A DNA stretch of 64,000 bases from Campylorhamphus procurvoides (lineage: Eukaryota; Chordata; Aves; Passeriformes; Dendrocolaptidae), in the NCBI GenBank assembly GCA_013396655.1, contig WBMV01000267.1, positions 1,842,333 through 1,906,332 of the forward strand, in the 5' to 3' direction. Under the pieces are notes generated by a model that was not told the DNA's origin, made no database searches, and worked only from the letters and a program-made list of their open reading frames with translations. A program made the position numbers and the translations under genes. Below are positions 11,670 to 25,204 of this stretch, one piece after another (position 1 is the first letter of the stretch; each line of letters opens with the position of its first letter).

Positions 11670-14353
11670 GTGAGCTCACAACTTCATTGTTGCTCCTGAA
11701 ATTCCACCTCCTCCTCCTCCTACACAACCACTGTTTCCACCTCCATTGGTCTACCATCCTTTCAGAAACACCACAGGGAGGATTGCATGCTCCACACTCG
11801 ACACTACTCAGAACATCATGATGCAGGCAGGTAGATAGGGAGTTGCCAGAATTCCTGTTCCCATTTTTAACCTTGAAATGGAGCGCCTTTATCAGTTTGA
11901 TGCGTTACTTGGCCTCTTCAGCTATTGGACATGTCCTTGTTTCTGCAAGGTGATTCAAGCTGGCTGGATTGAAGGGCAGATTTGAGGAATTTCTCCCCAG
12001 ATCCTTGCACCTCAGGTTGAGCAGAACCCTGGAGAGCTCCTCCTCCTTCTCCCTGCAGCCTCCAGCTGCGCTTCTATGCAGGGCAAGGGTGCACAGGAAC
12101 TGGAGGAAGCCACATGCAAATCAGGACTGAGTGGTAACCAAATATGTCTAACCCAGGGGGATGCTGGTGGGAAGCACAGAACTAGTGAAAGGGAAGCGAG
12201 CAAACAGACTGGAACGTACTGGCCCTGGAATATTGGCACGTCAGTGGAGGGCTGTGTATAGTAAATAAATAGAGATATGCATGCTTTAGCAATTTCCCCA
12301 GGGTAAAGTGAGTAGGAGTGTGTTCAAAGAGTACTACTTGCTTTGTAGTGTCCTGTGAGCACGGGTTCAATATATATTTTAGGAAGTACATATAGGGTGT
12401 GTATATGAATGATCAAGGAATTTAGATAACAACCTGAGCAATTGGCAGCAAACACCAAATCCCATCAGTCTGATCCAAATGCCAAGTTCCTTACTTCTCA
12501 GTGTTCCAATTTCAAAAGCAATTAAAATGGCTACTTAGCTACATCACTTGTCAAGTATTTTAAGTAGGAAAAGTGAAGTTAATTGTTAGGCATTCCTACT
12601 CAGGTAAAAATCACACCCCCATGTTAAGCATGCACAATGATACACCATTAAGCTCTTTAATACGATAGCTTGAAAGAGTGGTATATTTTTCTTTTATATT
12701 TCCACTACAAGTCCTTTGTTACTACTTTGTTCATTAAAAATTCTCTCTGCGATACAGAGGATTCAATGATTTTGCAAACTAGCACCATCCCTAAAATGTT
12801 ACCATTTGACAATTTCAAGGCTTTTTAGCACAGACCATTGCATATATGTCATATATCGCATTGCAGATTTCATCCAATAGTGGAAAATGTACTCTGAATG
12901 CAGTATCATCTTATCAGTATTCTAGCACCATAAGCTTTCTCACTGCAAGCAGGCTACTGTTCATTACAATGAAACTGAAAATGGAATAACTGAAGGATTG
13001 ATTTATATGACCTTCACTCAGAAATGTTCTGATTCTGACATAATCTCTCTGTCTGAAATCCTAAACACTGTATAATTTTGATTTATTACCCTTAAAAGAA
13101 GGAGCTTGGATCTATAGATCAACAGAATACCTGGCATGAAAAGGAGTGGTGCAACAGCTCAGGGAGACTGCAAGAAAATGCAGATTGATCATGTGACTTT
13201 ACTCCAAACATTGTCTCAGCCAGCAAATCCAAGAATGGGGCTGAAAGCAAGTGGAAAAACATTATGCGGATGTTTTCACAAATCACTCTGTCACTCGGAA
13301 ATCTCTCTTGATTATATATATTTTATAGCAAAGATAAGAGCATGTTAATAAGTTCAAGCATGAAACAGTCTGTTTACTAAAGGCTGCAGAAAATGTTTAT
13401 TAAACCGCCTAATTTATGGCAAAACAGGGCCAGAGCTTGATATGCTCCACAGAGGGCTGCTTTACCAGGCAGCTCTGTTTTCCTCCCACACCAGCAGCAT
13501 AACCTACCCTGTGCTACTCTGTCCCAACATCTGCTGCCATGGGAGCCACGAGAAGGTTTACGGGGGTGTGAAGAAACACTGGACCTGACTGCTCGCAGGT
13601 GAAAGCTACAGCAGCCCTGCAGTGTGCTGCTTACAATTAGCAGCTGGTGTGTTTAAAGCAAAGCAGCCAGATCTAAATCAAGTAGAATCTTACTGAATTG
13701 AAAGGTGAATCAGGCTGGTTGTCACTTCTGGATTTTTTTGGTGAGGTAAAGAGAGTAGTTAAAAGAAAGATAGAAACTATTCACAACAAACTCATTGATA
13801 AACATGCATTAAAAGCCTAATGAACGCATTTTTAATACCTTACAGGACTGAAATCAACAGGTCATTTAATTTTAAGTAGACTAACAAACAGAAATCTGCC
13901 CTTCATCTGTGTCTTTTTTCTGTTCTCAGTGTTGGGTGAAATGAATGCTTGTCTCCTTCCCTCCCACATGCTCAGCTCACAGTTCCCACTTAGCCATTTC
14001 CCAGTCCTATTTTGGACAAATCTTTATCTTATCATGCTTCTCCTGCAAATTCTTCTTCTCCAGAGCACTTAACATCCTCTTCTTTCACAAAATCTACCTT
14101 TTACAAGTGGTACCTAATCAGTCTTAATTTATCATAGCCAGAAAACTCAGGGGGTTATTTAAAAAAAAAAATAAATTTTTTATTCAGTGAATTTTGTGGC
14201 TGGTATGAATTGTTTAATTCTAGCAGATGGTAGTCTTCTCTATGCAGGAACATTTGTCTGCCTTACTGTATTGCACAATGCATATTATTCTCACCTATGA
14301 ATGGGCCTGTTCCTTATTACTCCCAAAGATCAAACATTACACAATTCCTCCAG

Positions 14354-14446
14354 TATGGAGCTACAGTCAGAGCTGCACCTACTGCAGCCACTGTAAAAGC
14401 ACCACAGCCTCAGAAAGATTATTCCTTCCTTCCTGAATACGTTAGA
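14354..14446 (+). other. unassigned symmetric exon-like segment
   Basis: An acceptor ATTCCTCCAG ends at 14,353 and a strong donor AGA|GTGAGT begins at 14,447. Between them are 93 nt, exactly 31 codons, open in phase 0 and rich in Ala, Pro, Thr and Val, then aromatic and charged residues (ending DYSFLPEYVR). The same frame remains open upstream to an ATG at 14,297. The translation looks protein-like but I cannot assign it to a family. It could be an exon of an unrecognised + strand gene, an upstream exon of NSD2, or a decayed exon. Confidence 0.2.
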
Positions 14447-14517
14447 GTGAGTATACCAGGAACTAAATTTGTGCTTAGGGATAGCAGGAAGTGCCTGATT
14501 CTTTTTATGTATTTGTA

Positions 14518-14582
14518 GAAAGGAAGAAAAAAAAAAGAAAAAGGAGGAAATAAAAAGAAGAGAAGATAAAAAAAAAGAGGGA
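14518..14582 (+). repeat. polypurine tract
   Basis: About 65 bp of almost pure A and G, with only two T interruptions. It is a low-complexity tract that could form triplex DNA. Confidence 0.7.
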
Positions 14583-17500
14583 CTTGGGTGGAATCATATT
14601 TAAGACATTTAACTATATGGACACAGTTTTCAAGAGTAATGAATTAAAATATTTATATCAAAACCTGTGTTCTCCTAGAATGGCAGAGGCTTGTAAACAG
14701 TAGACAAAAGAGAAAAAAAACCCCAGTGAATATTATTTCTGTATCAATTGCACCATAGTGGTAGATGGTGCATATCAGCATGTATGAATACAATACAGAC
14801 AATATTTGATTCTTTGGACTAGAAAACTTAACATAAAGCCCAGTTCTGCAAACCAATGCTGGCATACTTGATTTTCAGCATGAGCTGTTTATTGAATTCT
14901 CAAATGAATGTATTTATCATTAGGAAAATCAAAACAGCAGAGGAAGTAATATTGTCTTAGATTTCCCAATGGTGAATTAATTAGCGAAGTCAATTCTGGC
15001 CTCAGCCTGGCATCTCATCCACCAGACAGCTCTCGCTTCCCAGTGCAATGACAGATCATCATAAAAGCTTAGCAGTGTTTTGACAGTGCAGGTAAAGCTG
15101 GTGGGGGTGGGAGTGAAGGGCAGCTTGGTATCTTCCTTGACCAATGGCAAACTATTCAAAATGAGAGATTAAGAACTAGACTTTGTTAGGATGATTATCA
15201 TTACCCTCATCAACTATAAAAAGCTCTCAGTCAAATGGTTCTGACTCACTTGTTGAAGGATACTGCCATCTGTGGAGGAAATTCTGGGTATGGGCTGTCA
15301 CTGGTGGCTAATCCCCTTGGAACAGGTGCACAGCAGTTTGCCAGTCCCACATCATAGCAGGGCTGGGAGCCAGGGGATCCAGCTCATAAAACAGATACGC
15401 ATTGGAAAGGAGGTGGAACAAAAGAAGAAAGGGCGCTGCCTGTCTTGGCATCTGAGTGGCTTCCACTTGTAAAGTTTTGGTGCCTAGAAGAATTTGGAAG
15501 CCCTTCTCTACTCAGTGTGCCTTGGCAGTAATACTCTACTTGTCCTTCACCAATAGCAAGTCCTCCTGGCCCACAGCAGCAACTTGGGTGAAATACTATT
15601 GCAGATGGTATGTTTGTAACTGTAAATTCAACAGATTCTCTATAAACTGTTTAATATTTTAAAATATCCCTAGAATGCATAAGTAGCAGAACAGTCTAAC
15701 CCGACTAAGGTCAAAAAATATTTATTGAGTTTGTTTAGGACAGAAGGCAGAAATATTGCAAAATTGACTTTCAAATGAATGACAAAGGAATACAGACTCA
15801 AAATCTCAACTCTGCAGATGCTGAACCCATCATTTGATCTGCAGTAGCACTTGGGTGAATGTATAGGTCAGCTGAAGCAGAAGGAAACCTTTCTCAAAAA
15901 GATTGTTCAACTAGTCCCAAGTGGTGGTTTCTGAGTAAGAAAAAAAAAATTTCTTACATTATAAGTAGTATAAATAATATAAAGTCCTTTCACTGATTCA
16001 GACACACCTGTTAAAAATTACGTTACAGAGTTAGAAAGGACCCTCTCATCAAACCTCCACTAGACAGACTAAAAGACTTCTTGAAGAGATATTTTTTCAA
16101 TCTGAAACACAACATACCTTTCAATATAATATTTCTGCCCAATTAAAGTAATTCCATTGATGATGAGTCTATCATAGTTTGATTATGATGACAATTTTTT
16201 GTAAACTTACTGTATTCATTGTTAACCTGAGCTGTAAAAAATGTTAATACTAGTAATTATTAAACTTAGGAAAAAAAAGACAAAGAAAAAAAGGGAAATG
16301 AAGCTGATGAAATGTCTGGCTCCCATTGATTGCCAATAGCTGCCAGTGTTAAATTAAGAGGTTATTTTATTGTCCTGTGCAGCCAAGCTCAGCTATACTC
16401 CATTCAATAACCGATAATTTATGTCTTTGAGTTAATAATAATCACAATAAAAGTATTCCCCACTTTCTGGCATGCCATGTTTATTTTAGGATATTAACAC
16501 AGCAATCCAAATACAACACATAAGACTCCCTCAGGGCTTTCTGTCTCACATCCCAGACCTTCTGTTTCTTTATAAGCTTTAACAGCCACAGTTAGAAGAG
16601 ATATAAATAGTCAAAGCACAAGAGAATCTCTTTTCCCTGACAGAATCTTTATTTACAAGCTTTACAGACCTAAGCAGGTCAAACAGTCCCTTGCTGGCAG
16701 GTTAATAAGGCCCACCTGCCAAATAAACCCACCAGTGAACTCCACAGGGCCTACATAAATCCAAAATGCTTGGACAAGAGAAGATTTTCTCCCCAGGAAT
16801 CATACTGAGATGGGATGCTTGTATTTCAAAAGTCATTCATCTTTCAAATTCCAGAGTGCTTGTCTACCTGGCACATACTCATGAATGTGCAAAAGGTTTG
16901 TAAAAACCATGGCTCTTACTTTCAGAAGATATAATTATCTAACATTTATTTTTCAATATTGCTTACAGGACACCTGCATGCTGAGGGCCCCCATAGTGGT
17001 GCATTACAAACATGTAAGGCTTTTAAGTCTCTGCCACTGAGATTTTCTAACAGGCAAAAATAGTTGGGTCATAAATGAAATCTTTAAAATTATTCAAGGC
17101 TTAACATACAATTAATATGCCTACAATACCATGAAAAGAAAGAATATGATAACTGGTTATTTAAACCAACCTAGAAATTAATTCTCAGAAGCCACAGTAA
17201 ATTTTTAAGTGAATATTGACCATTATCAAAATGGAACTCTGTTCTGAGATCTGAGCTGTTCAAACGTGACTCTTGGGTAAATGTTTCCCACTGAATCAAT
17301 GACTTCTTTATGTTCTTTCCTGAATCAGTTAGGCCCAGCAACTAACCCAGTGTGGACATATCCATAGACTCCTGAAGAGGCTCAGTCACTGTGTTTATAT
17401 TGCATTGTGAAAAGCATCTCCAAAGCATCCTTCAGATTTCTGTTTGCTGCTTGTACAGTCAGCAAAGTGGTAAATTCTGAGAGTATGCCTCATAATTTAT

Positions 17501-20500
17501 TACACTTTTAGGATGGCCCCAGGCAGATGAGGGCAGACAGTGGATTATAGCTGGGCAGCAGAATCTCTCTGGCCCAAAACACTGAGGCAGGAACTTGTGA
17601 CCCATTTGTGAAGGGAGCTGGTTTACCTTTCACACCAGGCTGAGAACTACAGCATGCCTGAGCTGATTCATGAATAGATGTATGTCCCAACCCCAGAGGT
17701 GGCAACAGCAATCAGGAAGGGCAGTATGGGGCTGGAGAGGCAGGGTGTGTGTAGTGGGCAGGGATCACAGGTCCCATTTTACTGAGTCAGTGAAAGTCTG
17801 ATAAAGTTCTTGGATGTATTGTGAAGGACATATCCATACCAGGCCTGCAGGCTGCCTGCCTGTAAAAATCCTCAGGGGCAGGTTACAGGCAAATCAGGAA
17901 GCAAATAAAAAGGCTTGATTCCTTCCTGAGGGTCTACAGACGGCTAGACCAGACTCCCCTCAGGCACTGGGAATACAGCTGTATTAGAACATAAAGGACT
18001 GGGGATGCAAAGAGACACCTCATGTATTGATAAATGCATCTATTTGCCAGAGTGACTCCAAACATAAGTCAAATGTAACAGTTTTACAAGTGTAAGATGA
18101 AGTAAGGAACACACGTAAAATGTGCATTTAAGATGAAATGCTATGGTAAAGCTCTCAGCTGCACTTTGAAGGCCTCTATGTTAGATCACCAGAGAGAATG
18201 CCCAGTTTGGGGATCCTGGTACTGCAGCTCCTGGTGAGCTGCGTGCTATCAGTGGTGTACTTTTAGCAGGAGGAAAAAAGTACCTCATCTGGTCTCTATA
18301 AAGTACTTTGGGGACGAGACAAAAACTGGGGCTTTGAACCACAGTTAGACTCCTGAATTCTGAGAGCCATTTAAATGCCTATCACCTCCTTTGGACCAGC
18401 ACAAACAGTTTATTCCTGCTTCAAAGAACCAGTTCAGACCCAGAAGATGCACATAACATCAGCCCTTCAGCAAATACCACATGCCCAGTTGCTGTAGCAA
18501 TTGCAAAAGGAGTGTTCAACACAGGGTGGTTTGTGCCCATGGGAATGATGCTATTATTAGCACAGTGGTACTACAACCATGCCCAGCTTTAGCATCAGAC
18601 AACACAGGGTGGGTAAACCTTCATGTAGCTGTGTCCTACACGCTGGCCAAGCCCAACAGCTCTTCTTTGCTGAGTACATTCTTCATTTGAATCACAGTTT
18701 AGTTCAGCTGCTGTAAATGCAGCTGAGACAGCCTCATGTTTTTCTGGTGTACGTAAACTGGCCGCCGATTTGGCACTGAAGCCAGAACTGCCACGGTGGG
18801 ATCAGTCCTGCGTGTAGGTTGAGCTGCTGACAGTGTGAGTCCTGCAGGCAGCCCAGCAGCCCTTTTGCTCCGTGCCAGGGCTGGTTCAGCAGGCAGGAGT
18901 GTCTCACACAGCCCTGCACTGCCTGGCAGAGCACACGCTCTGCTTCATTAACAACAACTGAAGCGAGCAAATAGAGCTTACAGGAGTGGGCATGCCGAGC
19001 TCCAGAAGACTGTAAGAACACTAAAATGTGCAAGAAACACATCCTACTCCTTTCAGTTTTTACAGCAGAAACAGCACAGAGGATAATTTAGCAGTTAGGC
19101 CTGCATTTGCAAGCCTGCTCATCCTATGCCTCAAATCCAGTTGTTTCAGTCCTCATTTGTCAAGTACATTTGCACATACTCAACACCAATGTAAAACAAG
19201 TGCTAGGCATCTTACATAAAGTCTCCAAACAGTTCTCAAAATTAGTGGATGTTTCTGAAAATGCCTGTCAGTGAGCATTTTTCTCAAGGCGTATATACTG
19301 AGTAAATGGGATATGATCACAGCTACAATTTCTCAGTACAGGAAATTGCCAGCCACCAATATAATTAGAAACAGTTCATATGATCAAATTAATCATTCAA
19401 AAAAGAGCAATTACTGTTAACAGAATAATGGCATGCCTTAAAAAAGAATGAAATTAACCTTTAGGACCGACCTAGTTACCCTCACCATTCGGTACTGAGG
19501 CAGCAAAGATTAATATATGTGCAAAATAAAACACTGCATTAGCATCTGCTGAAAACAGTAGTAGCATTATCTATCTGGCCTATTCAACCCTTAACAAACT
19601 TTATTCTTTGGCCCTGGCATAGAGTGGAAATATCAATAGTCACTTCTCTGCCAAAATGAAGAAAAAACACTCTTCAAGACTTCCATTGCTATATAACTTA
19701 CCACACTGTGATTATTGCTGACCAGTAATTACAGGAAGATTAAACATAAGTCAGCAATTTGAAATGCAGAAGAATTTAACATTCAAATGTACGTTATGGC
19801 TCCTCAAAAGCAAGAGTTACAGAGTTAAGCTTTAGCCCTAACAAGCTAAGATCTAGAAATACACAGCAAGCATATTGAAAAAAAACCTTTATATTTTAGC
19901 TCTGTTGTGCTGAACATTAATTCTGATTATTAATGTATTTTGGTATTTATACTTCTAAATGAGATTAAATTTATGCTTATAAACACAGTAACATACTATA
20001 CTGTCAAGAGATAGAAGAGTTGATGTGTTTTGAATCCTCACGCTGTGTGTTTCTACACAGATTAGATTTATTTTACTGTGAATGTCAGCAATGTTTAAAT
20101 TAAGTCATAGTGATGTTGAAGATAATTAGAGACATATAACTCTATGGGTAAATTTATTAGTGCACTGAAGTTACTTATACCAGACTGAAGCACGTTTGCT
20201 GCTTAGAACTGATATACAGCTGGTTTTTATCATCGCAACACTGGAAAACAGCAGGGACATGCTCCTCAGTTTTCCTTTCTCCTGGCCTCTGCTTTGCCCT
20301 GAAGATGTATCCCACTCCCTCGTGTCTTCAACTTTCCTCTTCCTTTTGCTTCCTCAATTACACTTCTGCTCAGTGCAATTGATGCAAACACAAACAGGTA
20401 TTAGCGAGAAAAGTGACATTTACTCCATTCTTTTCCTGTCTGAAAACATATTAAGTAAACAGACTGGTGTATCACTCGTAGTATGAGGAAGATTCACATT

Positions 20501-21915
20501 TAACTGTGTATTTGCATCGGGTTACCTATCTTACTCCACTCAGCATTTAAGCTATCAGCTTTAGTTGCCCTTAAGAGGCCTATCATTTGGACAGAGACTA
20601 ATTCTGTTTGCAATTCTCTAAGTAGGTTTTTTTTTTCCCCCAAAAATGCCATTACTCCATTTCTCTATGAGATTACACAAAACATACAAAACATCTGAAA
20701 AGCCTGTACCTTCTCATTTTCAAGTTAATTTAAAAGTGATTCTAATGCACAATGCCAAATTTTTTGAATAACCATTTCCAATGAATTTTCATTCAAATTA
20801 ATTAGCAGATATATGTGTAAGTTCTCAAGAACATGTTTACTACTATAATTTGAGGATGAATATGCTACACTTGATATAAAATATTTTGAAACACTGATTT
20901 ATGTTTTATACTTCATTCTTTCTTAATTTTACACCAGCAGCTTGCTGCCTCCATATTAAGCAGCAGGCAATATGCTGCATGGTCAAGGACATAAATCCAT
21001 ACATGCTGATAAAGATTTTTCTTAGCAGCCACGAGGACACACGGACTGACATGCTGAAGGAGCAGTGGCTCTGTCCTAGCTATACCTAACACAGATAAGG
21101 AGGGGTTCAGACAGGTTGAAAACAACAATTACTCTCTGTTCATCCAAAGGAAAAACATAGACTGCCGGCCAAAGTCAGTGCTCAGGTGATGGCTGACAGC
21201 ATGAAAGAGAGAGTAATGGTAGTAAGGACAATGCTGAGCAATGCTCTGCAGCAGTGCTACACCAAAACAGGACAAGGGGCAGCAGTAACTTTCCAGTGTA
21301 TTCAGGGTTTGGAGTAGAACTACAGTGTCTTCAGTGTCCATCCCTATTGTGTGGAAAAGTCTGTGAAACCAAAAGAACCTACATTGGTAGATTCTACATG
21401 GCCTAGTACAGTCCTTATCTCATTAAACACCTGTAGTACAATAAATACTGTGGACATGCCGTGCTGCTGTACCAATTTGGGAATGTCTGATTAACATATG
21501 GACTGCACTCATATAACTTCATTTTAACTCTGAGTTATCTTAACATTGCCACCAAGACAATCTGCATTCAGGAAAACATTTAGTAAACAGATTATTACAT
21601 AAAATCCTGAAACAAAAATGAAAAGGGATATGAGGAAGGAGTTCAGAAAGCAATTAAACTTTAGCATCCATACAGGAGAGAAATGTAAACACAAAGCTCC
21701 TGCCACAGAGATCATCAATGAGATTAAACGTGCTCATGAACTGCACTGTCATTGCTATTGGCCTTTGCCAGGATAAAGGCAAAGCTTTAGCGCAGGGACT
21801 GCTCATCCCCATTGCTTATAATGGCAACAAGTACCCCAAAATGTGCCCCAGCCCCTTGTTAAGAGGGCTGACCAAATTCTCAGAGGGCGCTCTGCACTGT
21901 TGCATGGAGTAGTTT

Positions 21916-21933
21916 CACACACACACACACACA
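21916..21933. repeat. (CA)9 microsatellite
   Basis: Perfect dinucleotide repeat of nine units. Confidence 0.85.
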
Positions 21934-24712
21934 GTACTTAACTCTGAGCTTTGCCTAACACAGTGGAACTACAACAACTGCAGTGTAGGGCCTTGGCTTA
22001 TCCAGCACTGACTGTCCTTGTGGTGACAACAAAAATCTTCCTTCAGCTTCAGAATTTCAGCATATCCTAACATAAGCCTGAAGCCAGGGGCATTGACTAC
22101 AGTTATTGCTGAATAAATGATCTTGGAAAAGTATCTAAATTGCAAATTATCTTTCGGCCTAGTAACTAATTGATGATCTCCAAAATGTTTAAATATTTCT
22201 AGGACAATATGCAACCGCTACATTTATTTTAAATCCTTTGAGTTGAACAGAGAGATATTGATTGTGATACAGTTTAGTGCAATATATCCATATCAGTTGA
22301 CAGTAAGGAACAATAAAATTTTAGATATAAAATGAAACAGGAGTCATTAATAAATGAGTATTTTCATCTGCTCTAGTTATACATCTTTGATATTTCTTGG
22401 ATATGTCATTGAAACCAAAACTGTTAAAAAATATAGGGTAATTCAAAAATCACAAGAAAATATAATGAAAGAGAATAGAATCTCCAAGAGGTTCAGCCTG
22501 GGAAATTGCAACTACTAGAAACCAATTGGAGAACCTTTCCTTCAACTCTTTCAAAGTCATTGCTCAAGTGTAATGCATTGTGTCTGTAATTTTGTCAGCA
22601 CAAGCTCATTCTGCACTGCATGTGCATTTACACCATGGGAAGGTAAAATTTTTTTGAATTCAGTTTTCAGAAGTGTAATGTAACTATACCCACTTGGAAA
22701 GGACCAAAGCCTCTTTGTGTACTGCAGTGGAAAGAATGAGATTTTTTTGTTATCACAATAGGAGCTCAAGGAAACAGCCAATTGTTTTGGAAATTAGAAA
22801 TCCTGCAAGCATGGTTTCTATTTAAAAGGGTCAAGGCATTGGAGAGTTTTGCACCAGTGTCTATCTACAATATAAACTGGCAGCGTTCCAGTTAAAGGTG
22901 TTAACTCCCAGCATACACTTTCCTGGAAATTTGCGTGGTGGGTCTATCGGGAGGTGATTACATGGTTACAAATCTCAGTCGCATAGACAAGGCCAGTGAT
23001 CTACAGGAGTTGTAAGGGCCAAGGAAGATTTGTTGTCACCTTGACCATGATAACAAAATCCTTCCACTTATACCGTAAAGGACTGATACAGAAGGCAAAC
23101 ATAGGAAGTGCACTATCTGGAGGATATTATGCATTAGCAATAAGTACAAAATAAAAATGTGTTTCTCTTTTATAAGTCATACATAAAGGTTAATTATATA
23201 ATTGGGCCCAAACACAGAATTTATTTCCATAAGACCATAGATAAAGCATAAAAACGATGCCAGTTATTGAAAACTAGCCTCATTTCTTATGCAAGTTTGG
23301 AGTTTATTTGGAGGGAACAGCAAACATCCCTGCAAACATGTCATGTTTTTTATTTTCAATACGTTTGCATTATAGTTCAACTATGGAAGAAAACCACGCC
23401 TGTATAGTCCCTTATGTAAACAACAGGCCTCACATTATTTGTACTTCTATTTATTTGTATTGATACTGGTGTCTCTGTTTTTAATTAGAAAGCATCTATA
23501 CTTTGGCTGTAAATGCATTTAACTGAACTTTTGAAAGGAAGATGGATAAAATTGTCCTGAGTCTTAGTCCAAATTACCTATTGTAAAAGGGAATGGCACT
23601 TTATCTTTTGCTTTAATAGTGTAAACACTGACATTTGGAAGCTAAACTTTGTTTGTCTAACACCTTAAATATAGTGTTTTGTTTTGTTTTTACAGGAAGG
23701 CTCTAAAACAAGTTAAGTTACCTTATCACTACAGACTGATTTCCTTCAGCCACTTTGAGATTAAAGTTTTAATCAGCCAATGATTAAGATTTCCATTACT
23801 AAGTAATTAGCACTAAATTCACACTGTTCAACTGGTTAACTAAGAAAAGTGCACCCACCATCAAATACACATCAATAAACCCTTAACATATGAAAGTAAA
23901 TTAAGGACTATGTAGAAAAAAAATAAATAATCTAAACCTTTCTGTAACAGATGGCCTAATTTCACCATTATCCATGAGGTATGATGCCGGTGTGTTCCCC
24001 CATTCAATTATCATCTGTTTACCTTCACAGGAGTTGCTATAGGCCCTTAGCTACCAGGTTAATACAGTATCCATAGCACCGGGGAACTCTGTTCTCTGCC
24101 CTGTACAGGAAACAGAGGTTCTCAGTGGCTCCATAAATCCCTTACTAAACCATCGAAAGCCTGAAAAAAGTTAGCCATTACCTGCTTTACATTACGTGGT
24201 GCAACAGTTCATGAGAATATTTGTTCCTATCGCAACATGACAGCTATTTAACGATTTGACCTGAAAAAAATAAATAAATTTAAAAAACCCACTGTGCTTT
24301 CCATTGGCAAATTGCAAGCACATGTACTTATTTTGTTGCAAGCTCTAAAAAAAATTAAAAAAAAATAAAGTAATGCAGGCCATACTTCCAGAAGAGGCAG
24401 CCCCGGGTAATTCGCAGCCAGGCGCTCTCGGGCTCTTACAACCACCCTACAGCCTCCCAAATTGTGTGCAGTTGTACGCAAAGTCAAAACATTTGGCTTA
24501 AATCAGGGTTTTTCGGAGAGCGCACGTGCACGGTGGCTGCGGCCGGCGGCGAGGAGGGCACCGCTCCCCTCCCCAGCCCCAATCCCAACCCCATCCCCGT
24601 CCCTCCCGGGGCCGGCATCCCAGCGGGACATCAATAACAGGCGGCACGGAGATATGTGACAAACGAGCTTTGCAAGGCGGGCCCTCAGCGCACCTGGGGG
24701 CCGGGGGACACG

Positions 24713-24755
24713 ATCCATCCATCCATCCCTCTATCCCTCCACCCATCCATCCCCA
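24713..24755. repeat. ATCC tetranucleotide repeat
   Basis: Imperfect (ATCC)n with CTCC and ACCC variants. Confidence 0.8.
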
Positions 24756-24802
24756 CCCGCCTGCCCTGAGCGGGCCGGGCCTCTCCCCATAGCCTGCCCT
24801 TC

Positions 24803-24858
24803 TATGTGTCTGTCTGTCCATTTGTTTGTCTGTCCGTGTGTCTGTCTCCCTCTCGGTC
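24803..24858. repeat. TGTC-type tetranucleotide repeat
   Basis: Imperfect tract of TGTC and TGTG words (TGTCTGTCTGTCC, TGTTTGTCTGTCC) leading directly into the CCGG minisatellite. Confidence 0.7.
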
Positions 24859-24869
24859 AGTACTGGTGC

Positions 24870-25204
24870 CGTTCCCGGTGTTTCTCGGTGTATCCCATTC
24901 CCGGTGTGTCCCGTCCCCATTCCCGGTGTTTCCCGGTGTATCCCGGTGTGTCCCGGTCCCATTCCCGGTGTATCCCGGTGTGTCTTGGCCCCATTCCCAA
25001 TGTTTCCCGGTGTATCCCATCCCCTTTCCCGGTGTGTCCCGGCCCCATTCCCGGTGTTTCTCGGTGTGTCCCGGCCCCATTCCCGGTGTTTCTCGGTGTG
25101 TCCCGGCCCCATTCCCGGTGTTTCTCGGTGTGTCCCGGCCCCACTCCCGGTGTTTCTCGGTGTGTCCCGGCGTGTCCCGGCCCCATTCCCAGTGTATCCC
25201 ATCC
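24870..25204. repeat. CCGG-rich 32-bp minisatellite, left part
   Basis: Units built on CCCGGTGT and CCCCATT words. The right part has a regular 32-bp period: CCCCATTCCCGG-type starts at 25,043, 25,075, 25,107 and 25,139. The array runs into the gap at 25,205 and reappears at 25,893, so the true length is unknown. Because 32 is not a multiple of three and stops are rare, all reading frames appear open; the resulting repetitive peptides are not credible proteins. The minus strand is rich in GGG runs with quadruplex potential. Confidence 0.9.

Larger units (their letters stand above)
221..24480. other. AT-rich intergenic region without a recognised gene
   Basis: About 24 kb upstream of the NSD2 CpG island. 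I looked on both strands for LETM1-like or other familiar proteins and recognised none. Open reading frames here are mostly 60-125 codons, as expected by chance in AT-rich DNA; the longest, 174 codons on the minus strand at 5,784-6,308, has no domain character. Short motifs, simple repeats and a few exon-like segments are listed separately. The rest is unremarkable single-copy or decayed repeat DNA. Remote exons or a noncoding RNA cannot be excluded by eye. Confidence 0.6.

Noticed and set aside
16021..16080. Possible CR1 fragment (GTTAGAAAGGACCCTCTCATC)
   Set aside because: Only a short diverged match to the CR1 end, with no terminal repeat.
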